DNA from: BP-464 sp963825415
Lineage (GTDB): Bacteria; Actinomycetota; Thermoleophilia; Solirubrobacterales; Solirubrobacteraceae
NCBI GenBank assembly: GCA_963825415.1
Contig: CAWGTD010000014.1
Location: 150,198-214,197, forward strand
DNA length: 64,000 bases
Direction: 5' to 3'
Part shown: piece after piece, positions 25,648 through 34,727 of the stretch
Position numbering within the stretch: the first letter of the stretch is position 1
How the letters are laid out: each line of letters starts with the position of its first letter
Notes under the pieces: generated by a model
What the model was told of the DNA's origin: nothing
Seen by the model: only the letters and a program-made list of their open reading frames with translations
Databases searched by the model: none
Made by a program: the position numbers and the translations under genes

Positions 25648-27306
25648 CTAGGCGGAGAAGTACTTGTACGGGGTCTTCGACCCCTTGAACGGCGCCTTGG
25701 AGCGGAAGATCGCCTGGACGCGCCACTTGGCCTTCTCCAGCTTGACGCTCAGCTTGATCGGCGCCTTCGCGCTCTTCGTGTACTTGTGGGCGGTCTTCCA
25801 CTTGCCGCCCTTGCGCTTCTGGAAGACGACCTGGACCTTGTGGAAGGCGCGGAAGCCGATGGCTCCGCTGACCGGCGCGGTCACCCTGACGCTCACCGTG
25901 CGGCGCCTGCCCTTGCCGCCGAGGATCAGCGGCGAGAACGTCGTCGGCAGCGCGCCGAGCTTGGACGGGTCGACCTTGGTGACCTTCACGTCGACGCTCG
26001 ACGTGTTGCCACTGGCGTCGAGCGCGGTAACGGTGATCGTGTGGGGACCCAGCCCCAGGCTCTTGGCGCCCTGCCAGGTCATGGCGCCGTTGAGGGTCTT
26101 CGGGAACTTGCTGGCGTCCCGCAGCCCCGTGGTGAAGTTGCGGATCTTCTGGCCGTCGGCGATGAAGCTGATCCGGCCGACGCCGTTGTTGTCGGCCGCG
26201 CTGGCCTCGATCGGCAGGTTGTCGGTGAAGACCCCGTTCTGGGTCGGGGCGGACACCGTGATCTTCGGCGGGTCGAAGTCGCCGCACGGCTGGCCGGCGA
26301 AGTCGTCCTTGCCGTCCGCGACGTCCATGAACGCCTTCAGCGCGGGGCGGCTGGCGCCGTCGTTGGTCCTCAGCCCGTACCACGAGCCCGGCTCGTCGCG
26401 GTAGTTGAACCACAGCGCGTTGGTGACGTAGGGGTAGCTCTTCAGGCAGTGCCAGGCCTGCCCCAGGAACTTCGCCTGGTCGGCGTCGTTTACGCCCGCG
26501 TCCTTCTGCCCGGCGAACATTCCGGAGCCGCAGCGGCCAGGCTCGACCGCCCAGCCCAGCTCGGTGATCCACAGCGGCTTGCCGTCGTCGCCATGGGAGG
26601 CCATCGTCTGGTGGACCTCGCGCAGGCCGAGGAACGTGAAGCGGTTGATCCGGCCGTCGGCGTTGCGGAAGAAGGAGTCGGGCCCGACCAGCGAGCACGC
26701 CGTGTCGGTGTGCGTCGCGACGCCGTCGAAGGCGCCGGCCGAGCTACCGCCCAGTGCGCCGTAGACCTTGTCGAGAAACTCGAAGTTGTTGCCGGTCAGG
26801 CCGCCGACGAACACCGGGGCGTGCGGATGCACAGCCGGATAGGAGGCCTTCAGCAGCGCGGCGTACTTGGCGGGATCGCCGCCCGCGTTGCCCCACCACG
26901 CGGCCTCGTCCTCCTCGTTCCAGATCTCCCAGGCGCCGACCTGCGAGCCGTAGGCGCGAGCCAGCGCGCCGATGTAGGAGGCGTATGCGTTCACGTCGCC
27001 CGGAGGGTTGCCGCCCAGTCCGGTGACGACGATGACGGGCTTCATCCCGCTGGCGTTCATCGAGCTGATGACGGCCTGGTAGGCGGTCACCGTGAAGGCG
27101 TCAGGCGCGGAGGTGCCGGGCCAGATGAGGAAGACACGACCCCACTTCGCGCCGGTTGTACCGGCTTCGCGGATGTGGTTGATCGAAGCCCCGCCGCCGG
27201 GGATGTTCAGGCCGACGTCCGCGGCTTGAGCCGCGGTGGGAACCGAGAAGAGGCTGAGTCCGGCCAACAGGGCCAGACGAACGACATGCTTGCGCAACGG
27301 GGACAC
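25648..27306 (-). CDS. secreted clan GH-A glycoside hydrolase (GH39/GH5-like) with Ig-like domain
   Basis: A 552-residue exported glycosidase. The signal peptide (LALLAGLSLFSVPTAAQA) precedes a TIM barrel of about 300 residues. The acid/base glutamate is expected in VGAWEIWNEEDEAAW (WNE) and the nucleophile in LWITELGWA. C-terminal to this are an Ig-like domain (DPPKITVSAPTQNGVF...LDASGNTSS) and a Lys-rich beta-sandwich ending APFKGSKTPYKYFSA. A role in degrading a beta-linked polysaccharide is expected; the substrate is not clear from sequence. Confidence 0.85.
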   Translation of the reverse strand: MSPLRKHVVRLALLAGLSLFSVPTAAQAADVGLNIPGGGASINHIREAGTTGAKWGRVFLIWPGTSAPDAFTVTAYQAVISSMNASGMKPVIVVTGLGGNPPGDVNAYASYIGALARAYGSQVGAWEIWNEEDEAAWWGNAGGDPAKYAALLKASYPAVHPHAPVFVGGLTGNNFEFLDKVYGALGGSSAGAFDGVATHTDTACSLVGPDSFFRNADGRINRFTFLGLREVHQTMASHGDDGKPLWITELGWAVEPGRCGSGMFAGQKDAGVNDADQAKFLGQAWHCLKSYPYVTNALWFNYRDEPGSWYGLRTNDGASRPALKAFMDVADGKDDFAGQPCGDFDPPKITVSAPTQNGVFTDNLPIEASAADNNGVGRISFIADGQKIRNFTTGLRDASKFPKTLNGAMTWQGAKSLGLGPHTITVTALDASGNTSSVDVKVTKVDPSKLGALPTTFSPLILGGKGRRRTVSVRVTAPVSGAIGFRAFHKVQVVFQKRKGGKWKTAHKYTKSAKAPIKLSVKLEKAKWRVQAIFRSKAPFKGSKTPYKYFSA

Positions 27307-27340
27307 TCCGAAATCGAGGGCGAGCCTTCCCTCCGGTCAT

Positions 27341-27354
27341 CGGCCGATCGGCCG
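27341..27354. repeat. perfect 14-bp palindrome between glycosidase and M20 genes
   Basis: CGGCCGATCGGCCG is fully self-complementary. It lies 35 bp upstream of the glycosidase start and 8 bp past the M20 stop, so it could be an operator for the glycosidase or part of a terminator for the M20 operon. Confidence 0.4.
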
Positions 27355-27361
27355 TCTGTAT

Positions 27362-28504
27362 TTAGCCCTTTCGCCATTCGTACAGGACGGCGGCCGCAAT
27401 AGCTACGGCAACCTCCGAACATGGACGAATTGACGACCGTAAAACGAACTCGTCGGGGTGGTGAGCGTCCCCACCGCGCGGGCCGAGACCGTCGATGGTC
27501 AGAGGTATGACTGCGGCGAGGTGGCTCGCGTCGCTCGCGCCCCCTCGCGCGCCCGCGAGTACCGGGCGGCCGAGCGCCTCGCCGGCGGCGGCCAGCGCGC
27601 CCGCCGTCGCCTCGCGTGCGTCCATGCCCGGCCAAACGCGCAGCATCTCGGCCTCAAGCCGCGCGTCGCCCACCCGGTCGGGCACGGTCGCCAGCACGTC
27701 GGCGAAGCACGCGGCGTCGTCGGCGCGCAGGTCGCAGGTCAGCCGGCCGAACGCGGGGACGACGTTGAACGCGTCGCCGGAGTGCAGCACCGTCGGGACC
27801 GCGGTCAGCCGCAACGGGCCCGCGGGGTCGTGACAGGCCGCGACCCGCTTCGCGGCCTCGGCGAGCGCCAGCAGCGCGTTGGCGCCCTTGTCGGGCGAGG
27901 AGCCCGAGTGCGCGGAGCGCCCATGGGCGGTCACGGTCAGCGTCCCCGCGGCCTTGCGGCGCACCACGACCTGGTCCTCGCCGCCGGGCCCCGTCTGGCC
28001 CGCCTCGAAGCACAGGCACGCATCGAAGCCGGCGAAGCGCTCGGTGTGCGCGAACGGCGCCGTGCGCCACTCCTCGTCGCAGACGAGCAGAAGCGTGACC
28101 TCATCGAAGAGCTCCGGGCGGCCGCCCAGCGCACGCAGCACGCCGAGCGCGAGCACCACGCCGCCCTTCATGTCCACGGTGCCGGAGCCGATCAGGCGAT
28201 CCTCGGCCGCCTCCAACGGGCGGTGCTCGCCGTGAGCTACGACGGTGTCGACGTGGCCGAGCAGCAGCAGCCGGCCGGTCCCGTCGCCGCGGAGATGGGC
28301 GAGCAGGTCTGGTGCGTGCTCCGGCGAGGAGCACGGCACGCGCTCGATGGTGGCCGCATCGGGCAGCAGCGCGGCGACGATCGCGAAGACCTCCTCGGCC
28401 CCGCGCACGTCGCCCGATGGCGAGGAGACGCCCACCAGTGCGTCGAGCTCGCGCTCGGTCCGGCCCGCGATCTCCTGCGCCGCTCGTGCGATCCAGGGAT
28501 CCAC
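27362..28504 (-). CDS. M20 family metallopeptidase (glutamate carboxypeptidase-like)
   Basis: A 380-residue zinc peptidase. Metal and catalytic residues occur in LLLLGHVDTVVAHG (H, D), GSGTVDMKGGVVLAL (D), LLVCDEEW (E-E) and the late GGDAHHPDEFV (H, E). The dimerisation domain contains VTAHGRSAHSGSSPDKGANAL. There is no signal peptide, so it is cytosolic. It is the third gene of the TetR-flanked operon, 24 bp after the FMN reductase gene. Confidence 0.9.
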   Translation of the reverse strand: MDPWIARAAQEIAGRTERELDALVGVSSPSGDVRGAEEVFAIVAALLPDAATIERVPCSSPEHAPDLLAHLRGDGTGRLLLLGHVDTVVAHGEHRPLEAAEDRLIGSGTVDMKGGVVLALGVLRALGGRPELFDEVTLLLVCDEEWRTAPFAHTERFAGFDACLCFEAGQTGPGGEDQVVVRRKAAGTLTVTAHGRSAHSGSSPDKGANALLALAEAAKRVAACHDPAGPLRLTAVPTVLHSGDAFNVVPAFGRLTCDLRADDAACFADVLATVPDRVGDARLEAEMLRVWPGMDAREATAGALAAAGEALGRPVLAGARGGASDASHLAAVIPLTIDGLGPRGGDAHHPDEFVLRSSIRPCSEVAVAIAAAVLYEWRKG

Positions 28505-28528
28505 GCGCGGCAGCGTACGCGGCGGCTC

Positions 28529-29080
28529 CTAGGCGGCGCGGCGCTGCGGCTGAGCCTCGGCCAACAGCTCGGCCAGGATGCCGCCCAGCTCGACCTCGAG
28601 GTCGTGCTCGGCGAGCCGGCCGGCGGCGTCGAAGGCCTCGTCCGCGACGGCCACCGGCAGCTCGCGATCGACCACCCGGGCACCGGCGGAGCCGAGCACC
28701 TTGCGCAGCTCGGCCTGTGCCCAGACGGCGCCGAACATCCCGGTGCTCGCGCCGATCACGGCGACCGGCTTGTTGGCCAGCGCCGCCTTCGCTGTCGGGC
28801 GCGAGGCCCAATCGACGGCGTTCTTCAGGACCCCCGGGATCGAGCTGTTGTACTCCGGCGTGGCGAACAGCACCGCATCGGCCTGCGCGATCGCCTCGCG
28901 CAGCGCTCGGACCGGCAGGGCCGGATCGCGCTCGTCGTCGGAGTCGAACGGCGGGATCGCCTTGAGGCCGTCGAACTCGACCAGCTCCGCCTCGGGCGGC
29001 AGCAGGGCTGCCGCCGCCCGAAGCAGGCGCCGGTTGTGCGAGTCGCGCCGCAGCGAGCCTGAGATGGCGAGGACGCGCAT
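28529..29080 (-). CDS. NADPH-dependent FMN reductase
   Basis: A 183-residue flavodoxin-like reductase. LAISGSLRRDSHNRRLL is the FMN phosphate loop; ATPEYNSSIPGVLKNAVDW is the signature flavin-contacting motif, and VAVIGASTGMFGAVWAQ follows. It reduces FMN, quinones, chromate or azo compounds in related proteins. It lies 5 bp downstream of the YceI gene and presumably shares its promoter and twin operators. Confidence 0.92.
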   Translation of the reverse strand: MRVLAISGSLRRDSHNRRLLRAAAALLPPEAELVEFDGLKAIPPFDSDDERDPALPVRALREAIAQADAVLFATPEYNSSIPGVLKNAVDWASRPTAKAALANKPVAVIGASTGMFGAVWAQAELRKVLGSAGARVVDRELPVAVADEAFDAAGRLAEHDLEVELGGILAELLAEAQPQRRAA

Positions 29081-29085
29081 GGCTC

Positions 29086-29649
29086 CTAGCCCTCCTGCCG
29101 CACGAGCTCGAGCTCGACGATCAGGGTGACGTCGTTGGCCAGGACGCGGCCGCCCTTGGGCAGCTCCGCGTTCCAGTCCAGCCCGAACGCCGTGCGATCG
29201 ATGATCGCCTCGAGGCTCAGGCCGATCCGGTAGGAGTCGTCCAGGCCCGTCGCGGGCCCGCTGATCGTGCCGCGCGCCTCGACGCGCTGGGTGTGCCCCT
29301 TGACGCTCAGGTCACCGTCGACCACGAGCTCGTCGCCGTCGCGCCGGATCGCCGCGGAGGCGAAGCGGATCTCGGGGTAGCGCTCGGTGTCGAAGAAGTC
29401 AGGCGACTTCAGGTGCCCCGCCAGGTTCTCGTCCTTGACGACGATCGAGTCGACCTTGACGACGCCGAGCAGGCTCGCCTCACCGTCGTCGCCGACGGTC
29501 AGGGTCGCGTCGAAGTCGTCGAACTGGCCGCGGAACGTCGAGACGACCATGTGCTTGGCCGCAAAGGACGCCGAGGAGTGGATCGTGTCGATTCCCCAGG
29601 TGCCCTGCGGTACTCCGATGACGGGTGTGGCTGTGGTGGTGGCTGCCAT
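29086..29649 (-). CDS. YceI family lipid/isoprenoid-binding protein
   Basis: A 187-residue YceI lipocalin-like beta-barrel: GTWGIDTIHSSASFAAKHMV, VVKVDSIVVKDENLAGHLKS, FFDTERYPEIRFAS, DLSVKGHTQRVE and FGLDWNAELPKGGRVLANDV are all diagnostic. No signal peptide, so it should stay cytoplasmic, unlike E. coli YceI. The family binds polyisoprenoids or quinone-like lipids. ATG 29649 has GAGGGAG upstream. It is the first gene of the operon facing the TetR gene. Confidence 0.93.
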   Translation of the reverse strand: MAATTTATPVIGVPQGTWGIDTIHSSASFAAKHMVVSTFRGQFDDFDATLTVGDDGEASLLGVVKVDSIVVKDENLAGHLKSPDFFDTERYPEIRFASAAIRRDGDELVVDGDLSVKGHTQRVEARGTISGPATGLDDSYRIGLSLEAIIDRTAFGLDWNAELPKGGRVLANDVTLIVELELVRQEG

Positions 29650-29682
29650 CTGAATTTGCTCCCTCTGGAAGAGGTGGTTTCC

Positions 29683-29694
29683 GGACCGTGGTCC
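29683..29694. promoter_or_regulatory. TetR operator half of a pair, site 1
   Basis: GGACCGTGGTCC, a near-perfect palindrome (central TG), lies 34 bp upstream of the yceI start. It differs by one base from site 2, whose centre is 39 bp away. The pair flanks the probable divergent promoters. Confidence 0.75.
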
Positions 29695-29721
29695 GCTTAT
29701 GACTGATAAGGTAGCACAAAC

Positions 29722-29733
29722 GGACCGCGGTCC
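29722..29733. promoter_or_regulatory. TetR operator, site 2
   Basis: GGACCGCGGTCC is a perfect 12-bp palindrome and a near copy of site 1. It overlaps the first codons if the TetR gene starts at 29699, which favours the ATG at 29741. Twin sites in a divergent promoter are typical of autoregulating TetR proteins. Confidence 0.75.
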
Positions 29734-29740
29734 ACAAGCG

Positions 29741-30361
29741 ATGATCCACCTCCCCGTGACGACCTCCCCCATCGAGCTCCCAGTACTGGGCGCCGAGTCC
29801 CGCGAGCGGGCCGACGCCGTGCGCAACCGCCAGCGGATCCTCACCGCCGCGGAGCGCCTGTTCACCCAGCACGGCGTGGAGTGCGTCTCGATGGACGCGA
29901 TCGCCGCCGCCGCCGAGGTGGGCAAGGGAACGCTGTTCCGCCGCTTCGGCGACCGCGCGAGCCTGGTCCTCGCCCTGCTGGAGACCAGCGAGCGCGAGTT
30001 CCAGGAGGCCTTCATCCGCGGCCCCGCGCCGCTCGGGCCCGGCGCGCCGGCCGCCGAGCGGCTGGTCGCCTTCGGCCACGCCCTGCTCGACCGCATCGAG
30101 CTCCACGGCGAGCTGGTGCTGGCGGCCGAGGCGGGCGGCCCGGGCCGCCGCTTCCGCGCTTCGCCCTACGGCGCTCACCGCGCGCACGTCATGTCGCTCG
30201 TCCGTGCCGGTGCTCCCGGCCTGGACCCCGACTACACCGCCGACGCGCTCCTGAGCTGCCTGAGCGCCGAGCTGGTGATGCACCAGCGCCGCGGCCGTGG
30301 CGTCCCGCTCGACGAGCTCAAGGCCGGCTGGGCGGCCATCGCCGGGCGCATGCTCGCCTGA
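29741..30361 (+). CDS. TetR family transcriptional regulator
   Basis: A 206-residue repressor-type protein. The HTH is RQRILTAAERLFTQHGVECVSMDAIAAAAEVGKGTLFRRF, broken here as two pieces: residues about 27-46 form helix 1 and MDAIAAAAEVGKGTLFRRF forms the recognition unit. The C-terminal ligand-binding domain is about 140 residues. It is divergent from the yceI operon, with twin palindromes between the genes. I prefer ATG 29741 because the frame's earlier ATG (29699) would place an operator inside the gene. Ligand unknown; a quinone or electrophile is a reasonable guess from the operon. Confidence 0.88.
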   Translation: MIHLPVTTSPIELPVLGAESRERADAVRNRQRILTAAERLFTQHGVECVSMDAIAAAAEVGKGTLFRRFGDRASLVLALLETSEREFQEAFIRGPAPLGPGAPAAERLVAFGHALLDRIELHGELVLAAEAGGPGRRFRASPYGAHRAHVMSLVRAGAPGLDPDYTADALLSCLSAELVMHQRRGRGVPLDELKAGWAAIAGRMLA

Positions 30362-30367
30362 CGAGGC

Positions 30368-32470
30368 CTAGCGCGAGCTGACGTGCGCGCCCGCGTAGAC
30401 CCGCTCGACGTAGTCCTCGAGCATCCGCCCGGCGCAGAACCCGGGGCCGACCGTCTTCAAGGACGCGCGGATCCGGGCGAGCCATGCGTGTGGGACGCCG
30501 CTGTCGCCGCGCTCGTAGAACGCCGGGACGGCCTCCTCCTCGAGCAGGCGGTAGAGCTCGGCGGCGTCGCGCGCGTCCTGGGCGGCGTGGTCGCCGTCGA
30601 CCTCCCCCGATAGCGCCCAGCCGTTGGTGCCGTCGTATGCCTCCGGCCACCAGCCGTCGAGGACGCTGAGGTTCAGCCCGCCGTTGATCGCCGACTTCAT
30701 GCCGCTCGTGCCGCTGGCCTCCTGCGGGGGCCGCGGGACGTTGACCCACACGTCGCAGCCGCGGACGAGCCGCGCGGCCATCGCGAGGTCGTAGTCGTGC
30801 AGGAAGATCACGCGCTCGCCGACGTGCGGCGCGCCGCGCTGTGCGAAGAGCGCCTGGATCAGCCCCTTGCCGGCGTCGTCGCGGGGGTGGGCCTTGCCGG
30901 CGATCACGATCTGGATCGGCCGGTCGCCGCCGAGCAGCCCCAGCGCGCGGCCCGGGTCGCTGATCAGCAGGGTCAGGCGCTTGTAGGTCGCCATCCGGCG
31001 CGCGAAGCCGATCGTCAGCACGCCCGGGTCGAACGCGCGCGCGGCGGCCTCGACGTAGTCGCGCGGCTCCCCGCGCGACAGCCGGTCGGCCGCGCTGCGG
31101 TCGCGCACGTAGTCGACCAGCGCGGCGCGCTGGCTGTCGCGGACCGCCCACAGCTCCTCGTCGGGGATCGAATCGACCGCGTCCCACGCGCCCGGGTCGG
31201 TCGCGCGCTCGAGCCAGTCGCCGCCCAGGTGGCGGTCGAGGAGCTCGCGCATCGGGCCGCCCACCCACGTCGGCAGGTGCACGCCGTTGGTCACGTGACC
31301 GATCGGCACGTCGTCGACGGCGCGATCGGGCCAGATCGCCTGCCACATCTCGCGCGCGACCTCTCCGTGGCGGCGGCTGACGGCGTTGGCCGCCCGGCTG
31401 GTGCGCAGCGCGAGCTGTGTCACGCCGACGGGCTCGAACTCGTCGTCGGGATGCGTGCGGCCCGCGCGGACGAGCGCGCCGGCATCGACGTCCAGCCCGG
31501 CCACGGCCTCGAGCACCTGCTCGGCCGGGTAGCCGTCGTTGCCGGCCGGCACAGGCGTGTGGGTGGTGAACACCGTCCGGTCGGCGTCGCCGAGCTCGAG
31601 CGATACGAACGCGGCGTGGCCCTCGTTGAGGTGCACGACGCCGGGCTCGATCCCCAGCGCGCGCAGGGCGCGCATGCCGCCGACGCCGAGCAGCAGGTAC
31701 TGCGCCAGCCGCGTGACCGGGTCGCCGACATAGAGCTGGTAGGAGATCCAGCGCGCCAGCCGGCTGTTCTCCGGGCGCTCGGCGTCGAGCAGGTAGAGCG
31801 GCACGCGCCCGACGTCGACCCGCCAGATCTGCGCGACGACGTCCTCGCCGTGGATCGGGACGGTGACCGTCAGCGGCCGGCCGTCGTCGTCGCACACCAG
31901 CGCGGCGGGCAGCCGATCGGGATCGGTGTCGACCCAGTACTCGTGCTGCCACCCGGTCGCGTCGATCCGCTGGCGGAAGTAGCCCTGCTGGTACATGAGG
32001 CCGACGGCGACCAACGGCAGCGCGCGGTCGGAGGCCTCCTTGAGGATGTCGCCGGCCAGCGCGCCCAGGCCGCCGCTGTAGATCGGAAGCGACGGATGCA
32101 CTCCGTACTCGGCGCAGAAGAACGCCACCGGGCGCTCGGGGTCGACCGGCCCGTCGGCGGGCGGGCGGGCGAGGTCGTCGGCGATCGCCCGCTCGGCCTC
32201 GCCGATTCGCGCCAGCAGCTCACCGTCGGCCGCGGCGCGCTCGAGCACGGTGGCGGAGACCTCCTGCAGCAGCCGCACCGGGTTGTGGCCGCAGAGCTCC
32301 CAGCGGTGGGGGGCGATCGCCGCGAACAGGTCGGCGCCGCCGGGCAGCCAGGACCAGCGGTAGTTGTAGGCGATCCTCGCCAGCGGAGCCAGGGGTTCGG
32401 GCAGCCGCGACGCGAGCTCGTCGGCCGTCCGCCTGACGTCGTCTGCACCCCGGCCCATCCCCGAGGTCAT
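30368..32470 (-). CDS. glgP: alpha-glucan (glycogen/maltodextrin) phosphorylase, short type
   Basis: A 700-residue GT35 enzyme that releases glucose 1-phosphate from alpha-1,4-glucans. It has the N-terminal DUF3417-type helical part (IAYNYRWSWLPGGADLF), YSGGLGALAGDILKEASD, VHLNEGHAAFVSLE, HVTNGVHLPTWVGG, and the PLP region EASGTSGMKSAINGGLNLS, whose lysine binds PLP. The length fits the short bacterial/archaeal branch (TIGR02094-like). ATG 32470 is preferred; the upstream in-frame extension is basic and unlike the family. It is divergent from the SNF2 gene by 56 bp. Confidence 0.93.
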   Translation of the reverse strand: MTSGMGRGADDVRRTADELASRLPEPLAPLARIAYNYRWSWLPGGADLFAAIAPHRWELCGHNPVRLLQEVSATVLERAAADGELLARIGEAERAIADDLARPPADGPVDPERPVAFFCAEYGVHPSLPIYSGGLGALAGDILKEASDRALPLVAVGLMYQQGYFRQRIDATGWQHEYWVDTDPDRLPAALVCDDDGRPLTVTVPIHGEDVVAQIWRVDVGRVPLYLLDAERPENSRLARWISYQLYVGDPVTRLAQYLLLGVGGMRALRALGIEPGVVHLNEGHAAFVSLELGDADRTVFTTHTPVPAGNDGYPAEQVLEAVAGLDVDAGALVRAGRTHPDDEFEPVGVTQLALRTSRAANAVSRRHGEVAREMWQAIWPDRAVDDVPIGHVTNGVHLPTWVGGPMRELLDRHLGGDWLERATDPGAWDAVDSIPDEELWAVRDSQRAALVDYVRDRSAADRLSRGEPRDYVEAAARAFDPGVLTIGFARRMATYKRLTLLISDPGRALGLLGGDRPIQIVIAGKAHPRDDAGKGLIQALFAQRGAPHVGERVIFLHDYDLAMAARLVRGCDVWVNVPRPPQEASGTSGMKSAINGGLNLSVLDGWWPEAYDGTNGWALSGEVDGDHAAQDARDAAELYRLLEEEAVPAFYERGDSGVPHAWLARIRASLKTVGPGFCAGRMLEDYVERVYAGAHVSSR

Positions 32471-32526
32471 GCCACGCAAGCACCGCGGCCTAACGCACAC
32501 AGGCGGGCAGCTACCGTGCGGGCGCG

Positions 32527-34686
32527 ATGGAGCTCGTCGCATCTGGTCCCAACGTCGAGCTGCGGCGGGACCCCAACGGCGAGCCGATCGTGGTGCTGGC
32601 CTTCCCCTACGACGCGCGGATCGTCGCTGCGGTCAGGCGCATCCCGCATCGCCGCTTCGACTGGGACCGGCGCGAGTGGTTCGCGCCCGCCGACGACTGG
32701 GCCGGCGTGCACGTGGCCGACGTCCTGGCGCGCTACCCCGAGCTGACGACCAGCGAGGAGGTCGACGCCTGGCTGGCAGGCCTGGCGCATCGCTGGATCG
32801 GCCGCGTGCGCACCCAGCGCCACGACGGCCGCGGCTGGTTCGCCCTGGACACGCGCGCCGGCGAGCTGCCCGAGGCGCTGCGCGCCGATGCGGTCCAGCA
32901 CGGCGAGCGCACGCACCTGGTCGCGATGACGCCCGACGCGGCCGCCGCGCTGCGCGAGCAGCCGTCTGCGCGGCTCGACGCCGCCGCCGCGCGCTGCCTG
33001 ACGATCGTCGAGCTCGGCCGCGTCCCCGCCCCCGCGCGCCTGGACCACGTGACCGGCGTCGACGGCGAGGCGCTGCGCCTCGAGGTGCTCTGGGACCCCG
33101 CCGTCGGCGAGGCGTTCGACCGCGTCAAGGGTGCCGACGGCCGGCGTGTCCCCCTCGATCCCTGGCTCGCGGAGGACCTCGACGCGTTCCTGGGACTGCA
33201 CGAGGTGGAGGTCACCCCGGCCGCGGCCCCGATCCTCGCCGCGCTGCGCGCCGAGCACGAGGAGGCGATGGTCGCGGTCCGCCGCTCGCGCGCGACCACG
33301 GCCGAGCCCATCGTGGAAATAGCCGAGCGCCTCGGCGGCGAGCTCCAGCCGTTCCAGTGGGCCGCGGTCCACTACGCGCTCGACGGCCGCCGCGTCTTCC
33401 TCGCCGACGAGCAGGGCCTCGGCAAGACGGTCGAGGCGCTCGCCGCGCTGGAGGCCGACGACGCCTATCCGGCGGTCGTGGTCTGCCCGGCGTCGCTGAA
33501 GCTCAACTGGGCGCGCGAGGCGGCGCACTGGCTCCCGCATCGCCGGGTGGCGGTGATCGACGGCCGGCTCGCGGTGCCGCCCACCGAGGAAATAACGATC
33601 CTCAACTACGAGATCGTCGCCGCGCACCGCGAAGCGCTCGCGCGCACGAAGCCGCGCGCGCTGGTGATCGACGAGTCGCACTACGTCAAGAACCCGCAGG
33701 CCAAGCGAACGCAGGCGGTGCGGCGGCTCGCGGCCGCGGTGGCGGACGACGGCCTGCGCCTCGCGCTCACCGGAACGCCGGTGCTCAACCACGCCGAGGA
33801 GCTGATCGCCCAGCTGCGGGTGATCGGGCGGCTCGACGACTTCGGCTCGGGCGCGCGCTTCGCGCGGCAGTTCCAGGGCGAGCTGTCCGAGGAACGCCTG
33901 CACTGGCACCTGCGGCGCCGGTGCTTCGTCCGCCGGCTCAAGAGCGAGGTGCTGCCCCAGCTGCCGGCCAAGCGCCAGGTCGTCGTGCCGATCGCGCTCG
34001 ACAACGAGCGCGAGTACCGGCTCGCCGAGGAGGACGTGATCGAGTGGCTGCGCACCCAGCCGCTCGACCTCGCCGAACTCGACGCGAAGATCGCGGCGGC
34101 ACTGCGAGCCGAGCGCCTCGCCCAGCTCGGCGCGCTCCAGCGGCTCGCGGGCCGCGGCAAGCTGCACGCCGCCCTCACGTGGATCCACGACTTCCTGGCG
34201 TCGGGCGAGCCGCTGGTGGTCTTCGCCCGCCACATCGAGGTCCAGCGCGCGGTGCTCGAGCGCTTCCCCCATGCGCTGCACATCCTCGGCTCGGATCCCA
34301 GCGGCAAGCGCGAGGCCGCCGTCCGCGCCTTCCAGGACCCCGACGGCCCGCAGCTGTTCGTCGGCGCGACGCGCGTCGCGGGCCAGGGCATCACGCTCAC
34401 GCGCGCCTCGAACGTCTGCTTTCTCGAGCTGGAATGGACGCCTGCGATGCACGACCAGGCCGAGGACCGCTGCCACCGCATCGGCCAGCGCGACGCGGTG
34501 ACCGCCTGGTACCTGCTGGCCGCCGGCACGATCGACGAGACGATGGCCGAGCTGATCCAGCGCAAGCGCGGGATCGTCGCGGCGGTCACCGAGGGCCGGC
34601 GACTCGACGGCGACGGCCTCGTCGAGGGCGTCATCCGCGAGCTGCGCGCCGGCCGCCCGTTCCGGCACCTGCGCGCAGCGGGCTAG
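32527..34686 (+). CDS. SNF2-family ATPase resembling SMARCAL1/annealing helicases
   Basis: A 719-residue protein. An N-terminal region contains a HARP-like segment (HRRFDWDRREWFAPADDW). The SF2 core has motif I FLADEQGLGKTVEALAAL, Ia VVCPASLKLNW, motif II LVIDESHYVKNP, motif III ALTGTPVLNH, motif V VAGQGITLTRA and motif VI AEDRCHRIGQRDAV. The combination of a HARP-like start and a single compact SNF2 motor matches bacterial relatives of SMARCAL1, which anneal ssDNA at forks. The usual C-terminal HNH nuclease of some relatives is absent. Gene function in repair is inference. Confidence 0.88.
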   Translation: MELVASGPNVELRRDPNGEPIVVLAFPYDARIVAAVRRIPHRRFDWDRREWFAPADDWAGVHVADVLARYPELTTSEEVDAWLAGLAHRWIGRVRTQRHDGRGWFALDTRAGELPEALRADAVQHGERTHLVAMTPDAAAALREQPSARLDAAAARCLTIVELGRVPAPARLDHVTGVDGEALRLEVLWDPAVGEAFDRVKGADGRRVPLDPWLAEDLDAFLGLHEVEVTPAAAPILAALRAEHEEAMVAVRRSRATTAEPIVEIAERLGGELQPFQWAAVHYALDGRRVFLADEQGLGKTVEALAALEADDAYPAVVVCPASLKLNWAREAAHWLPHRRVAVIDGRLAVPPTEEITILNYEIVAAHREALARTKPRALVIDESHYVKNPQAKRTQAVRRLAAAVADDGLRLALTGTPVLNHAEELIAQLRVIGRLDDFGSGARFARQFQGELSEERLHWHLRRRCFVRRLKSEVLPQLPAKRQVVVPIALDNEREYRLAEEDVIEWLRTQPLDLAELDAKIAAALRAERLAQLGALQRLAGRGKLHAALTWIHDFLASGEPLVVFARHIEVQRAVLERFPHALHILGSDPSGKREAAVRAFQDPDGPQLFVGATRVAGQGITLTRASNVCFLELEWTPAMHDQAEDRCHRIGQRDAVTAWYLLAAGTIDETMAELIQRKRGIVAAVTEGRRLDGDGLVEGVIRELRAGRPFRHLRAAG

Positions 34687-34727
34687 CGCCGCCGCAAGTT
34701 CGCTTCGGCCCAGACGTTTCAGGCGAC

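Noticed and set aside
30797..34668. Very long open frames antisense to the glucan phosphorylase and SNF2 genes
   Set aside because: They mirror the third-codon GC bias of the true genes, encode Arg/Ala/Gly-rich sequence with no domains, and conflict with clearly conserved proteins on the other strand.
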